Positions 1 to 10,421 of a DNA stretch of 64,000 bases are shown here, one piece after another. Position 1 is the first letter of the stretch. Each line of letters begins with the position of its first letter. Under the pieces are notes generated by a model. The model saw only the letters and a list, made by a program, of their open reading frames with translations, had not been told where the DNA came from and did not search any database. Source of the stretch: Rhyzopertha dominica (taxonomy: Eukaryota > Arthropoda > Insecta > Coleoptera > Bostrichidae); NCBI GenBank assembly GCA_025024175.1, contig QCXZ01000041.1, positions 29,073,786 through 29,137,785 of the forward strand. The letters are read 5' to 3'. The translations under genes were made by a program, and so were the position numbers.

Positions 1-234
1 TACTCTTGAGGGATGACCAGACCTGACCTATAAACTGACTGGACTTGAGGGGTGGCCAGGCCTGATCAGTGTTGGCCATGGTGGAATCTCTCACACGTAC
101 TGATTACCGAATATTGAGCATTACCCGAACATCCGAAACCGTACCAAACATTCATAAAATTTAGCGGTCACATAAAATTTTTATGAAACGTTAAATATTA
201 AAAAAAAATTGATCGCTACTGTATAACTTTTATA
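1..234. other. Short diverged direct repeat, otherwise featureless
   Basis: Two similar stretches near positions 2-29 and 41-70 share a ttgaggg-tg-ccag-cctga pattern, so this may be the edge of a tandem or dispersed repeat cut by the window start. I see no coding potential. Confidence 0.3.
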
Positions 235-1167
235 CAGGGTGTTCACCTGTTATCTGAAATTTTAGAGTAGTGGTTTAAATGGGGGAGTTGCTTAATTTTT
301 TGAGAAAAATTTTATGTTTACAAAAAAAAAACAATTGAACGTCAACTGTCAGAGATGTTGACTACAAGTTTGCTATTTTAAATAGAACGACCCTATTTTT
401 TCGATTGGGCACATTGAGCTAAACAAAAAAGTATGGAGATACCAATATTTTAGCCAACTTTTTTATTTGAAATCGTAGAATGATGTTCAATTGTTTTCTT
501 GTAAACACAATAAAATTCTCCTCAAATAATTAAAAAAACTCCCCCATTTAAACCACTACGCTAAAATTTGAAATAAAAGATTTAGCTATTGTTGACTTAG
601 CGTGAACACAAATCATTCTACCCGGAATATCTCAAAAACAAATGAAGATAGGGTATTAGTATCTTAATACTTTTTTGTTTAATTCTATGTGCCCAATCGA
701 ATGCGTTAGAAAAAATGGGGTCGTTCTATTTAAAATATCAAGCTGATCCCGATGCGACTGTCAAATGACAAAACCGCCGACTGTAAGTACAAGTACAGTG
801 ACTTTTATAAAATCACTGTATTGTAAGCAGATGCTAGCGCCAAGACTATGCCGTGATACTAGGCCAAACTAAACCGTATGGTCATCCCACCACTGAGAGA
901 TTCCAATCTATTTGTATTGTCTTTATCTATGATTCTCGGCGGGTCAATTAAATCATCAACTTGATTACTTCCTCGCTGACTGCGCCATTACTTGTAGGTT
1001 ATTTTGATTAAAACGATGAACAGTGATGATTTCTGACAGTTGACGTTCAATTGTTTTTTTGTAAACACCATAAAATTCTTCTTTTCAAAAAAATAAGAAA
1101 CTTCCCCATTTAAACCACTACTCTAAAATTTCAAATAAAAAAGTAGACTGTCAGCGTGAACATCCTG
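235..1167. mobile_element. Foldback MITE, Tc1/mariner-type ends
   Basis: The left end reads TA-CAGGGTGTTCAC and the right end is its near-exact reverse complement, GTGAACATCCTG-TA, so the element is flanked by TA dinucleotides as expected for Tc1/mariner-type insertion. Subterminal sequence is also inverted: the stretch around 270-350 (gtggtttaaatggggga, then acaattgaacgtcaactgtcag) recurs inverted around 1030-1130. A further inverted copy lies around 480-600, so the element is internally nested. No transposase is present, so it is non-autonomous. A related diverged copy lies near 40040-40640. The superfamily assignment rests on the TA flank and the CAGGGTG-like terminus. Confidence 0.7.
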
Positions 1168-1432
1168 TATAAGACGGAATGATCATGCTCAGTAAAAAAT
1201 TTCAAGCGAATACAAAATTTTGAATGTCGTTTGGAAGGAAGCCCTAAAAAACGCACAATATTTTATACTACTGATTCTAGGCAACATAAGTCAATATATC
1301 TACCCTACTATCAAGTAAAAGGGTGCTATGTGCCAACATTCACTACAGTGATTAGTACTTTCACAGTAGGGGTCTGTACTGGTAGATGATTCTGGGTTAG
1401 CTGGTTGTAGTCGTGGCGATTTCCTCCTTGTT

Positions 1433-1467
1433 GACGTTTCGCTGGCTTCTGTGGTGAGTACCTTCAG
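1433..1467 (-). ncRNA. Hammerhead-ribozyme-like core (degenerate)
   Basis: On the minus strand: CTGAAGG (1467-1461), 20 nt, GAAA (1440-1437), CGTC (1436-1433). The hammerhead consensus is CUGANGA, stem II, GAAA, stem III, NUH. The seventh core base differs (G for A), and stem II and stem I pair poorly, so it is probably inactive. Confidence 0.3.
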
Positions 1468-1519
1468 AGCAGCACAAACTTATGTTCGCTCAGAGACGAT
1501 TATGTCCACGATAAACTCG

Positions 1520-1560
1520 CCTCTGAAGATAATATTTGCAACAATGGGCGAAACGTCAGC
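1520..1560 (+). ncRNA. Hammerhead-ribozyme-like core
   Basis: CCT (1520-1522) precedes CTGAAGA (1523-1529); 20 nt follow, then GAAA (1550-1553) and CGTC (1554-1557). All core positions match the type I consensus, including a potential GUC cleavage triplet. Stem III would be the ACGU palindrome, as in PLE hammerheads thought to act as dimers. Stem I pairs for two bases, then mismatches. Stem II (1530-1549) is weak, so activity is doubtful. Confidence 0.4.
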
Positions 1561-1608
1561 CAGGAGGAAATCGCCACGATCACGGCAACTAACCCGGAAT
1601 TATCTACC

Positions 1609-2615
1609 AATATTCGCTGCTGTTATCACCAAACACAAACTTAGTATGGAAGTGTAAAAAAGCCAGAAAAGTAGAGANCAATATCCCGGAGNCGTATTCA
1701 CCCATGCCCAGCGTTAAACCAGGCAACAGAACTAGCGCTCTAATTATAGTAGTTAGCTACTCGTACATGGTATTGGTTACGTGCAAGCAAGCGATCCGCG
1801 GACAACAACAGGATTTTGCATTCAACATCGCGAGATATGAATATTGACTAGGGATAAGCATGGTACTGCCTAACATTTGCATTGGAGCAGTATTTGCACA
1901 ACTTAAACATAAAGAGTACATGTTGATCATCATTAGAGTTGGCCAAGACTTATCCAACGAGCCTTGAACGAGTCTGATGCGAGCTACGAGTGCGGACAAT
2001 AGCGCATTTGGTAATAATGGTTAATTATAAAATAGTGGGGATTCTTAATAGTTGGAAAATTGTAAATATAGTAGACATTCTTTGCCAATCCTTGCCTGTC
2101 CTATCTGGATAGGTCTTTTAATGTATAACAAAATTATCATGCAGCAAATAAGACAATAAGTAAAAACGCAAATATAAGTAGAATTTAGATGGCAATGCCG
2201 TTTGTCAGCATTACACTGACACGATGACAAAGCCACCCAGCTACAAGTACTACAAGTACTACTTCCTAAAGGAATTGACCTGTAGCGTGACAAGTTGGCA
2301 TGGACCTGTATACATCAACTTGACAGCAGGATTCATGGCACCTTGTGCAAGCGGGCAAGACCTAACAATAAAATTTATGTCTATGCTGTGCTGTCTGCAC
2401 TGCAACCAACTGCGGATAGATTTATTTGCTATCATTATAGCTCATCAGTGGTTTAGGAAACCCAAATGTTAATTCCTCAAAAATTCGGACTGTTTATTTT
2501 CCCTTACCATCTAGGAGTTATAATAAAATATTTAAACTTACGTTCCAAATTAATTATTAGATAACTTTACCAAAACAGGGAATTTTGACTCCGGTTCTGT
2601 CCAGATGAATATAAT
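1609..2615. other. No gene recognised
   Basis: Apart from the repeat tail up to about 1700 this stretch has only short ORFs without recognisable motifs. It has two N bases (about 1678 and 1692). Confidence 0.5.
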
Positions 2616-3089
2616 TTAAAAATATATTATTCTAATATTGTAACATTCATATTTTGTCAGTCGCTCACGCCTGGCGCATAGGCTTCTCGTTGTACACAAT
2701 GAATCTGAAACCATTATTAGTTGTTGCTTAGTCCTTGTTTGCTTGGGTGTGATCATCGGTACTGCAGACACTTCCGCCGTTAAGCCTAACGCTTGCGCGT
2801 AGATTTTGAGCGAGTCATTTGACAGCAGAAAGAATTTCCTCTTCCCCTTTTGGTATTTTGACCTGTTGCGAATTGAATGTGAGAACGTGGTATTGTCGAT
2901 TTTTGGGAAGATTTTTCTAAGTAAATAGACCATCGATTGGTTACCATAGTGGGATCCGCTTGGAAAACCTTCAATTAGACGTGTGGATGAAAGTTGTGCT
3001 TTTGGAATTGGCTGAATGGTTGATTTTGCATTATTGAACATCCACACGTGACCATTTTGGGATTGTGGGTTATCGACAAGATTTGCCAC
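2616..3089 (-). CDS. Unrecognised ORF, 157 codons; faint glucose-6-phosphatase-like resemblance
   Basis: This is the longest open frame in the first 10 kb that is not clearly transposon-derived. I do not recognise it firmly. Residues about 1-60 contain ANLVDNP, HVWMF, PIPKAQ and EGFPSGSHYG in an order faintly like the NLV-KW, RPYWW, P-L-Q and CETGPGSPSGH segments of insect glucose-6-phosphatases. The frame upstream of the Met continues (LIAEIFVANLV), which would extend that alignment. The second half is basic and matches nothing I know. The invariant RP and the exact PSGH motif are absent, so if related it is a relic exon or pseudogene. A chance ORF is equally possible. Confidence 0.2.
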   Translation of the reverse strand: MANLVDNPQSQNGHVWMFNNAKSTIQPIPKAQLSSTRLIEGFPSGSHYGNQSMVYLLRKIFPKIDNTTFSHSIRNRSKYQKGKRKFFLLSNDSLKIYAQALGLTAEVSAVPMITPKQTRTKQQLIMVSDSLCTTRSLCARRERLTKYECYNIRIIYF

Positions 3090-3620
3090 GAATATTTCTG
3101 CAATCAGAGCCGCATACCAACTATAGTGAGTAAAATACTAATTAATCGAACGAGTATTAATACCTTCCTTAATATTTTAGGGCTCTTTTCTTTTCTTTCT
3201 TTCCTTTTCGGTTCTCATCTTATCTTATCGTATACTTATCGATATTGCTATCGCTTCGCCTTCGTTCGTGTGATTGACATCTGGGCCTTATTCCTGTCTG
3301 GATAGCTTTTGAAGATTGGAGAAGTTGAGATTCGTAGAGTTGGGACTGATCACTTGGGATTGGATTTGGGAATTTGCGCTGCCATCCTTCCGGTTAGGAA
3401 GATTCAACCCTAGTAGCTGGCGACCCTTGGTGTGGAGGACCGTACATGTGGGACCACAACCAGCAGGAGAGCGCAGATAAGCTTAAATTTTAAGTAGGAG
3501 GTCGTTGACCCTTAAGTCGGAGCGCAGAAGCCGCGGTGTAGATTCCATCTCGGTGGTGATTGCTTGATAAGTTGTAAACCTTGAGGTTATTTAGCTGTCC
3601 GTCAACAGAAAAACTTGTTG
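3090..3620. other. No gene recognised
   Basis: Contains a pyrimidine-rich run at about 3180-3215 and no supportable coding region. A TGGCGACC-type sequence near 3418 resembles some LTR-element primer-binding sites, but no LTRs were found around it. Confidence 0.35.
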
Positions 3621-3800
3621 TATGAGCCCTCCGCTCTTGTAATTGTTTTGAATAACTTGTATGAGCCCTCAGCTCTTGTAATTGTTTTGAATAACTTGTA
3701 TGAGCCGTCAGCTCTTGTATTTGTGTTGTTTAACTTGTGCGAGCCTTCAGCTCATATATACATTGCCGTAGGAGCCTTCAGCTAGTGAATTTGAGTATAT
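3621..3800 (+). repeat. Tandem repeat, 39-bp unit
   Basis: The phrase tatgagcc begins at 3621, 3660 and 3699, and a variant tgcgagcc at 3738, giving four exact 39-bp steps. A fifth, shortened unit begins at 3769 (31 bp later). Each unit contains gagcc-tcagctcttgta and the first three share aattgttttgaataacttg. The last units are more diverged, so the array is decaying at its right edge. Confidence 0.85.
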
Positions 3801-6800
3801 AGCTTGTCCCATCACCCTTCTTTCACAATCGAACCTTCAGTTCGATTCCATTTATTATTTTAAATTATCTGTAACGCCACAGGGCTATTGCTCGCGGGTA
3901 TCACCGATATTGTCGATCGTTTGTGACGATTTTTCGTTCGTCGTTCGTTTTTGTTGCGTCACTCGTTAATGCGAAGCGCTGGCCAGTGCGGAAGTTAACA
4001 GGGGCGATTCACAGAATTTCTAGTTATTTACTGGTACTCGGTGACCGGGCACATAGTTGTGGTGCTCATTGGGAAGGGTTAATTTTGATTGTTAAGTGTC
4101 ATTTTGGTTATATGTTCGAAATTCTCTCATATTAGTCGTTTAAGTTCGATCATTCTTAAGTAACTAATTGAGGTTCAAACTTTATTCTTTCTTTATCATT
4201 ACTTGTACCTCTCATAGTTTTCGTTAATTAAACTACGCTTCTACCCGAGCTTTGGTGTTTGATTTCCATCGTAGCTTTTCAAAATTTTCGTCTGAGTAGT
4301 CCGCTGTGGAATTGTAAAATTTTGTGGCGCCTATAATCATCGTTAAAAATATTGGAACCCCCGACTCTCCGACTGCAGCGGCGGGACGCGGACTACATTG
4401 GAACATCTGGGTTGACACCATAGGTTAGTAACATCGTTTGGTAGAAAAACGGCGTCGCAATATGAACTTAATTGGTCTGCATCTACATCACATTACACAC
4501 AAAAACACATAATCGTTTGAAAAGAAACACACTCTCGTAAGATTTATCACAACTTAGTCTGAAGAACATTCGCTTATTTTTCTAATAGTTTTGGATTAAT
4601 AATAAACGGTAGTAATCACCTATTAACCCCCTTCATCAATGATATATTTCACTGAATTCTTATTAGTTTAAAATCTCCGCTGCATCAAAATTAAGGCAGT
4701 GTGCATGTAAATAGTCTTAGAAAATAAAAAAGCCTGAAACATTGACAAATAACATTGTTATGTATTATATAATTATATCGATATTCCAGTGTAAACGTTA
4801 AGCAGACCTGTATAATTATACTTTAACTCCCTGTAGTTTTCGAGATGTCAGCTAGTGAAAGTTGGAACGCCCATTGAACTCGACGCGTTCTCGAAAATTG
4901 ATGTTTTTTTGAAAAAAAAAATTCACATTGGGCGATTTTTTGACGTCTTACGGTTTTAAAATCACAAAAATTATTATTTTTTAAAGATCTGTACACCAAA
5001 ATTACTTCTGTAAAAATGGGTTCAAAACGTATTGCAAAAAATAGTTCTGCTTCTGAAAACAGATGATATTAGAATATTAACGTACCTCACATATTGACGT
5101 TTACAGGTTTTGTATCTATCGACACGCGCGTGGTAAAACATGAGAAGTATTTTAAATTTCAAGTAAATTATACATTTACGAACGAAGGCAATCTTTGCAG
5201 AACTACTGTTAGTAAGATCGCGGCAATGTCGTGATCAAAAAACGAGCAATAATCGGCAACTGTTTGAAATAAGGTACGTAATATTCAAGTCTAAATGTTG
5301 ACGTTTGGTGACGTTCCTTGGATTAATGTTTCCATCTAACGACAGCTGGTCGAACTAAAATCTTGCAATAGATTTTGACACCAAAATGGCGGCGAGAGAA
5401 ATACCAGTGTTTTAGATATCTTGCTGGACACCAAACATTTCTACGCCCATGAAAACATTTTTGTGGCGTCTTTAGAGGGCCTGCATACTCTATCAATACT
5501 CTCGCCGGTTCACAACCAACTCAAAAAGCTATTTGCCAATATCCATCAAGTAGTAGTATTACCAAGTACAAAATTAGTATGGAAGTGTAAAAAGCCCAGA
5601 AGGATGAAAGTGGGTATTCTGGATCCTGTTGCAATAATCAAACTTGACTAGCTGCACAAGGTTCTACCTTGATCATGTAAATCTGTCAATGTAGGTAGTT
5701 GAATTTCCCGATAACTTAGAAGATGAAGAATATGGAAAGATAGCACAAATTAGTGGAGAAATAGATGACATCACAGCTTTTCTCATTCGGGGTGATGTCT
5801 AAAGTCTAAAGTCCCCAGTAAAACACGATTTTGAAATTTTATTTCGAGGTGTTATCATTATTCATTTAGATGTACGTATATATCACTCGTATATGAATAA
5901 ATATCTGAGTAATGGTGTTACACTACGTTGCAAACAGTTGAGATAAAATATGTGCCAAATTTTACTTTTCAGATTGACAAAAACGATAAAGCTCTAAAAC
6001 TAACTAGGAAAGANTTGAGTATTTGAATTAAAAAGTCCAAATGATAATTTTTATGTCANAGAAAGTTCCGCTGATTTTTATACAACTGAAAAACTGCACT
6101 TTCCTTTCCGACCTTATATATCCAACCTTTTTGCACGGAAATGTGAATATGGCTACTGGACCATTTTAATATGATTGTATGGAAAGTGTAGGGATAAGAT
6201 TCTTAATTTTTAATCTAATTAGGGTTTCGTAATAATCTGCAGCTTTGCGCATAAAGTTTTTAAAAGATGGATACAAAAGTATTCTTAAGTTGTTTATATA
6301 GGTGAGTGAAATGGCGTGTTGTAATTATCGAACACAAAAAGAATGAATAATTGGAGCACAGAATTATCGATGGTTGGCGTCAAGCGTGAAAAGACGCCTC
6401 CTGCAGGCAAAAATTAATTAACAGCGGCAAAGAGCAGGTGAACTTCCAGGGAATCTTGGGGGACAAAGAACAATGTTGCAATTGTCCACGGAAATCGCGT
6501 GCAGATGTCTGCGACAGTCACATCGCAGGATGCGCGGGATAGATTAGAAAAGTTGCGATCGGCGGTTGGGAAGAGAGGAATGAGGCATTTTGATTCTATG
6601 GTCTTTTCATTAGTGAGAGTACAAAAGCGTGGTCGCTGCGAATGACACTCTGTGTTCGCAGAAATACAGGAGGAACCAGCCACAGACATGATTATAAGTA
6701 GGGGAAATGGTATTTTATTTAAGAATGTATTTGCTTAAGTCGACAGGGATGTCGGTTCCAATTTGGTTCGCTTTCGCTTGCAAACAGACACAGTTTACGA

Positions 6801-7052
6801 TTAATATCATTGCTGATACTGCAATAACCCGGCAAAGTGGTCAATTATTATTAAGCACATAGAAATTTTAAATATAATATAATACTACAAATGTACCGAC
6901 AAATAAATAAATAAATTTTTAACCCTACATCAATTACCTATTAGTGTGGCATTGCTACGATATACTGTTTAAATTCACTAGTTGATTGTACACTTTTTTG
7001 GAGTGAAAATGGCGCCTTTTGATTTGACAACGCACGGTTCGTTTATAGTAAC
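3801..7052. other. Long stretch without recognisable genes
   Basis: Only short ORFs occur. The 3923-4135 (+), 5421-5651 (+) and 6414-6689 (-) frames have no motif I recognise. About 5538-5600 repeats the sequence found after the PLE-like arm at 1605-1665, so a PLE remnant probably reaches here. The rest looks like ordinary AT-rich intergenic or intronic DNA. Confidence 0.4.
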
Positions 7053-7356
7053 AAAGGAATTTTGGCGTACCAAACTTTTAAGTCGGTTCTGCACCAATTA
7101 CCAGTGCAATAACGATTGCATTGTTACCAAACGCAAATAATTTATGGTCCTTAGACCCTTGGTGGCATCTGGGAAAACCGCTCCAAGCAGGGCGGTTATT
7201 CTCCGTCTATCTTATAAAGATCTTTTACAAGATAGACGAAGATGCCGATCAAGGGTCTAACGACCATAAATTACTTGCATTTGGTAACAATGCAAACTTT
7301 ATTGCACTGGTAATTTGAGCAGAACCGCCTATAAAGTTAGGTACGCCAAAATTCGA
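7053..7356. mobile_element. Foldback mini-element, about 300 bp
   Basis: Almost the whole stretch is one inverted repeat centred near 7220. The outer arms read ttttggcgtac on the left and gtacgccaaaa on the right. Inside these, cggttctgc, attaccagtgcaata, gcattgttacca, aatttatggtc and gtctatctt each have an inverted partner in order on the other side. There is virtually no loop, since the centre itself is palindromic (aaagatcttt). No transposase is present. I could not find a convincing target duplication, so the family is unknown. Transcripts would fold into a long hairpin. Confidence 0.75.
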
Positions 7357-7399
7357 TTGGTTCAATATACTAAGGAATTACTTAAAAAAATGCCCATAG

Positions 7400-7420
7400 T
7401 GGATGGATGGATGGATGGAT
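7400..7420 (+). repeat. (TGGA)5 microsatellite
   Basis: Five uninterrupted TGGA units just right of the foldback element. Confidence 0.9.
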
Positions 7421-7629
7421 TCTTTTTTAAGTTATGAGATATTTCAAAAATAGCCTACGTATTGTTAAATTTTTTACTTGAAAGCTGTGCAGAAAGTAAT
7501 ATATCTTAGTCACATTAGAAAAAAATGTATTATAAACATCTTAAATGTAATTATGCCAACACAATTATTAAAAAAAATACAAAAACAAATCAAACACTAT
7601 AAATGAATATAATTATAAAATCTAACTGC

Positions 7630-8810
7630 TGCTAGGAACTTGCTTGGAAAGTCTGGGTATGTTTCAGGTACTTTATAATCGCTCCCATGTATTTTTGAAG
7701 TCGGCATGAACTGATTCCAACGCTTGTCCACTAAATTTACCTAAAGCACTATTTTCAAAACTATAAAATTGTTGTACATGGTAAAAAATTGGGTGAATTT
7801 TTGGAGTTACATTTATTCTTAAATCTACATAATCTTGTCAAAACTGTTCTATTACCATTTGAAAACTGTTGTCCAACTTAACTCAAAAAGAAGATCTTAC
7901 AGCTATTTAAACACTGCATTGGGCAAATAGAATGCAACAAATTTACTTCTGAGAGCAACTTTCTGCCAGAATTGCCTTTAAACATACATCCATGCATTGC
8001 ATCTTTTTCTAAATTACAGAGCTTTGCCCATTGCATACAAACTTCAGGATATTCTTTGTATGTACATAGCACTGTAAATAGAATTGACAGATCCTCACAG
8101 CAAGTGCAACCCTGGAGGTGGAATTATTTTTAAAATTTCTGTATTTGCCGATAAGGCATTAAGAATTAATGGACAAATACAGTTGAAAAAGAATATTTTT
8201 GACTTGGTGCTTCCTAAAGATACCCATTTTTAATATTTTTTAAAATTTCTTTCAAAAGTTCCTAAAGTATTACTGTTGAACAGATGGTACTTGTCAACAT
8301 TACCCAAAGTTCCTGAGAGCTATGGGACATTATTCCGGTCAAAATATTCGCAAGTTAAGTCACAAGCTACATAAAATTTATCAATCTCATTAAGTTTTAA
8401 CATGTTCCACAGTTTTTCTATGTTAAAATAATTTTCTTTAACGTCTTGAATTCACTCCTGAATCTTTCATTGTTTTATTATGGCCGCCTTGTTTTTCTTT
8501 CTGGACAAACATCTTCATGCCTGTGATTTTGAATATTCAGGCATATTTTCAAAAATCCCCCACCTCCCTCTATTCCATTTTTGATAATAAAACCAGTAGA
8601 ACACTCTCTTTTCTCTCGTACATTCAGTAAAAAATATTCCAAATTTTTGCAGTACACAACTGACTTCCTTACTGATTGTCTGATTTCTCGGCTAACTTCT
8701 TGAACAAATTCCCCGTATGTGGTTTCGAAGTATGTATCAACTTCATGGTGCTTTTCTGGAAGTTTTTTCTTAAGTTTCTTCCCCGCAGTTTTTCGCAGCT
8801 CCGAAACCAA
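7630..8810 (-). pseudogene. Decayed copy of an uncharacterised transposon-like gene family
   Basis: The open part (8478-8810, 110 codons) has KSVVYCKNLEYFL, VREKRE and GGGGFLKICLN. Further along the same strand, across several frame changes, lie PEVCMQWAKLCN (about 8040) and GKFSGQALESVHADFKNTWE (about 7700). The peptides occur in the order I remember from a multi-copy family of predicted proteins of unknown function in insects and other invertebrates, usually taken to be transposon-derived. That identification is from memory. Stops and frameshifts break the frame at several places and a large middle section is missing, so this is not a working gene. A faint basic N-terminal segment (KKLKKKLPEK) begins the open part. 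Confidence 0.45.
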
Positions 8811-9097
8811 TTTAAGTGTATTAACACTAAATTTAGAAAAGATTGGATTCTATAGAAAGATTTTTAAGGTCTCTATGACAGAACTAGTAGGTTTTAGATG
8901 AAGAGAAATTGGTTGTCATCAATTTTCCCGTTGGAGTCCTTGCCTATTATAGTGATCAATATTTGAGAAGTTAACTTTTCCTTGCGACTGCCAAGAGCCA
9001 GTGAGTGATATTGCGTTCGAATATTTTTTCCTTTTGAGCAGCGGTGTGACCTTCCTCGAGCAAGTGTGCTCAAGCAATAAGTGCATATTTTAGTCGC
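8811..9097. other. No gene recognised
   Basis: Short ORFs only. This flanks the next foldback and may contain upstream coding remnants of the decayed gene. Confidence 0.3.
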
Positions 9098-9580
9098 ACT
9101 TGTTTTTATCCTAGTTCCAATTTTTATTTTTGGCATGCCAGCATTTCAACCGCCAAGCGGCCTTCTTCGGTGGCTTAACAAGTATAACTAAATTAAAACT
9201 CTAAAAGACATTTTGACATATGGTAAACATTGACACAGAGTTGTGTGGTTTGTTTAACTTACATTTTTGACTATTGCTACAAGTAAATTATTTAAGAATG
9301 TGAGATCCGTATTTAAACGCAATTCTAACCAACTGTTAAATACGGATCTCACGCCCTTAAATAACCCACTTGTAGCAATAATAAAGTCGGAAATGTAATT
9401 TAAACAAATTCTTTTCCCACACCACGCAACTATTTGTCAATGTTTACCGTATGTCAAAATGTCTTTTAGTGTTTTAATTTAGTTATACTTGTTAAGCCAC
9501 CGAAGAACGCCGCTTGGCGATTGAAATGCTGGCATTTGACTTTGCTAAAAATTAAAATTGGAACTAGGATAAAAACAAGT
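9098..9580. mobile_element. Large foldback element with hammerhead-like cores in both arms
   Basis: Left arm 9098-9316 and right arm 9336-9580 are near-perfect reverse complements with a 19-nt loop. Paired landmarks include cctagttccaat, gccagcatttcaa, ggtggcttaacaag, agacattttgaca and gagatccgtattta. Each arm carries, on opposite strands, the pattern gccac-CGAAGA, about 16 nt, GAAATGCTGGCAT, resembling another PLE-associated hammerhead family. It could be two PLE termini joined head to head, or a MITE-like amplified palindrome. A TTATTATTA run follows directly (about 9584-9610). No ORF of note lies inside. Confidence 0.75.
9136..9172 (-). ncRNA. Hammerhead-like motif in foldback left arm
   Basis: On the minus strand CCGAAGA (9170-9164) is followed by GGCCGC-TTG-GCGGTT, which can form a six-pair stem II including G-U pairs, then GAAA (9147-9144) and TGCTGGC. 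The consensus U4 is C here, which should impair catalysis. The right arm has the matching plus-strand motif at 9500-9532 with a weaker stem II. Confidence 0.3.
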
Positions 9581-9583
9581 GTT

Positions 9584-9610
9584 TTATTATTATTATTATT
9601 ATTATTATTT
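9584..9610 (+). repeat. (ATT)n microsatellite
   Basis: An uninterrupted run of about eight TTA/ATT units immediately after the right arm of the foldback, like the simple tails at LINE and PLE 3' ends. Confidence 0.85.
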
Positions 9611-10055
9611 AATAAGTTCCAAAAAACTTTACTATTCATTATTAGTCGCACTTCATCTAGATTGTATTTCCTGACTGCAAGAAGATGAACATCCCAATTT
9701 TTTCTTATTAAACGCAATTCTTGTCACAGACGTAGATCTAGCCAGCTTACAGTCGCAAATCGACTTAGTTCTTGTTAGTTTGAGGATGTATATCTAATTT
9801 GGAGTAATCAAATAAAATGATCTTCCGTTGGAAATTTTGTTTTCCGTATTGCTGAATTACTAAGTACCACGCAAAGCCCGCGGAAGTTTTGGGTCACTCA
9901 CAACATAATCTTTCACGAATTATTTACTTATAATTTCTGTTTGACAATCGCTTATCCCCCGCACTTCTTTCAAGCACACTGACAACCTGTTCAATTCATG
10001 ACTTTTAGTAATGACATATTTTCAGTACTTTCTTAAGTAATTACTGACATTGGAC
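9611..10055. other. No gene recognised
   Basis: AT-rich flank of the I-like element; no motif seen. Confidence 0.4.
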
Positions 10056-10068
10056 GTGAAAAGGTTAT
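10056..10068 (+). repeat. 13-bp target-site duplication, left copy
   Basis: GTGAAAAGGTTAT is repeated exactly at 16876-16888, marking the two ends of the I-like element. Confidence 0.9.
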
Positions 10069-10421
10069 GTTGTTGTTGTTGTTTGGGTTATTGGCTTTTG
10101 TCAGGATATGACAATTAGCCAGCACATTATTTATGTATCAGAGAGCAAGGATGATGGGTTTAGGGGAGATATCAGAGGTAAGGATAGTTAGAAAAGGAGA
10201 ACAGGATAAATAAAAGGGATAAGCACTAGATGACAGCTTTCACACTTGGTATAACCTATAATGATGCCATATAATGTAGAGCCCAATTGGTGGGAAGTGT
10301 ATATCTGTAAATAAAGAGAAATTACTTAGAGATTGATTTTGTTGATTGTTAAAAATTGACATAGCAATGTTATTACTTTAGAAGAAAGAGATTGTAACAC
10401 AACTTTGATGTTAAGAGGTAA

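Larger units (their letters stand above)
1381..1608. repeat. Head-to-head inverted repeat of PLE-type terminal sequence
   Basis: Two arms of about 87 bp (1381-1467 and 1523-1608) are imperfect reverse complements separated by about 55 bp. Each arm, read outward, carries CTGAAGA or CTGAAGG, 20 nt, GAAACGTC, then GGAGGAAATCGCCACGA and a shared AACCC-GAAT-TCTACCA tail. This resembles the terminal repeats of insect Penelope-like elements, which are known to carry hammerhead motifs. The PLE assignment is by remembered resemblance, not a search. A diverged sequence after the right arm (about 1605-1665, ttagtatggaagtgtaaaaa) recurs at about 5538-5600. Confidence 0.55.

Noticed and set aside
3418..3440. 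LTR primer-binding site (tggcgaccc)
   Set aside because: No LTR pair, gag or pol nearby.
3839..3850. tRNA-like B box (gttcgattcca)
   Set aside because: No A box at the right distance and no cloverleaf can be drawn; it is part of a local inverted phrase (tcgaaccttcagttcga).
7121..7318. 65-codon ORF
   Set aside because: It lies entirely within a palindromic foldback and has no protein features.
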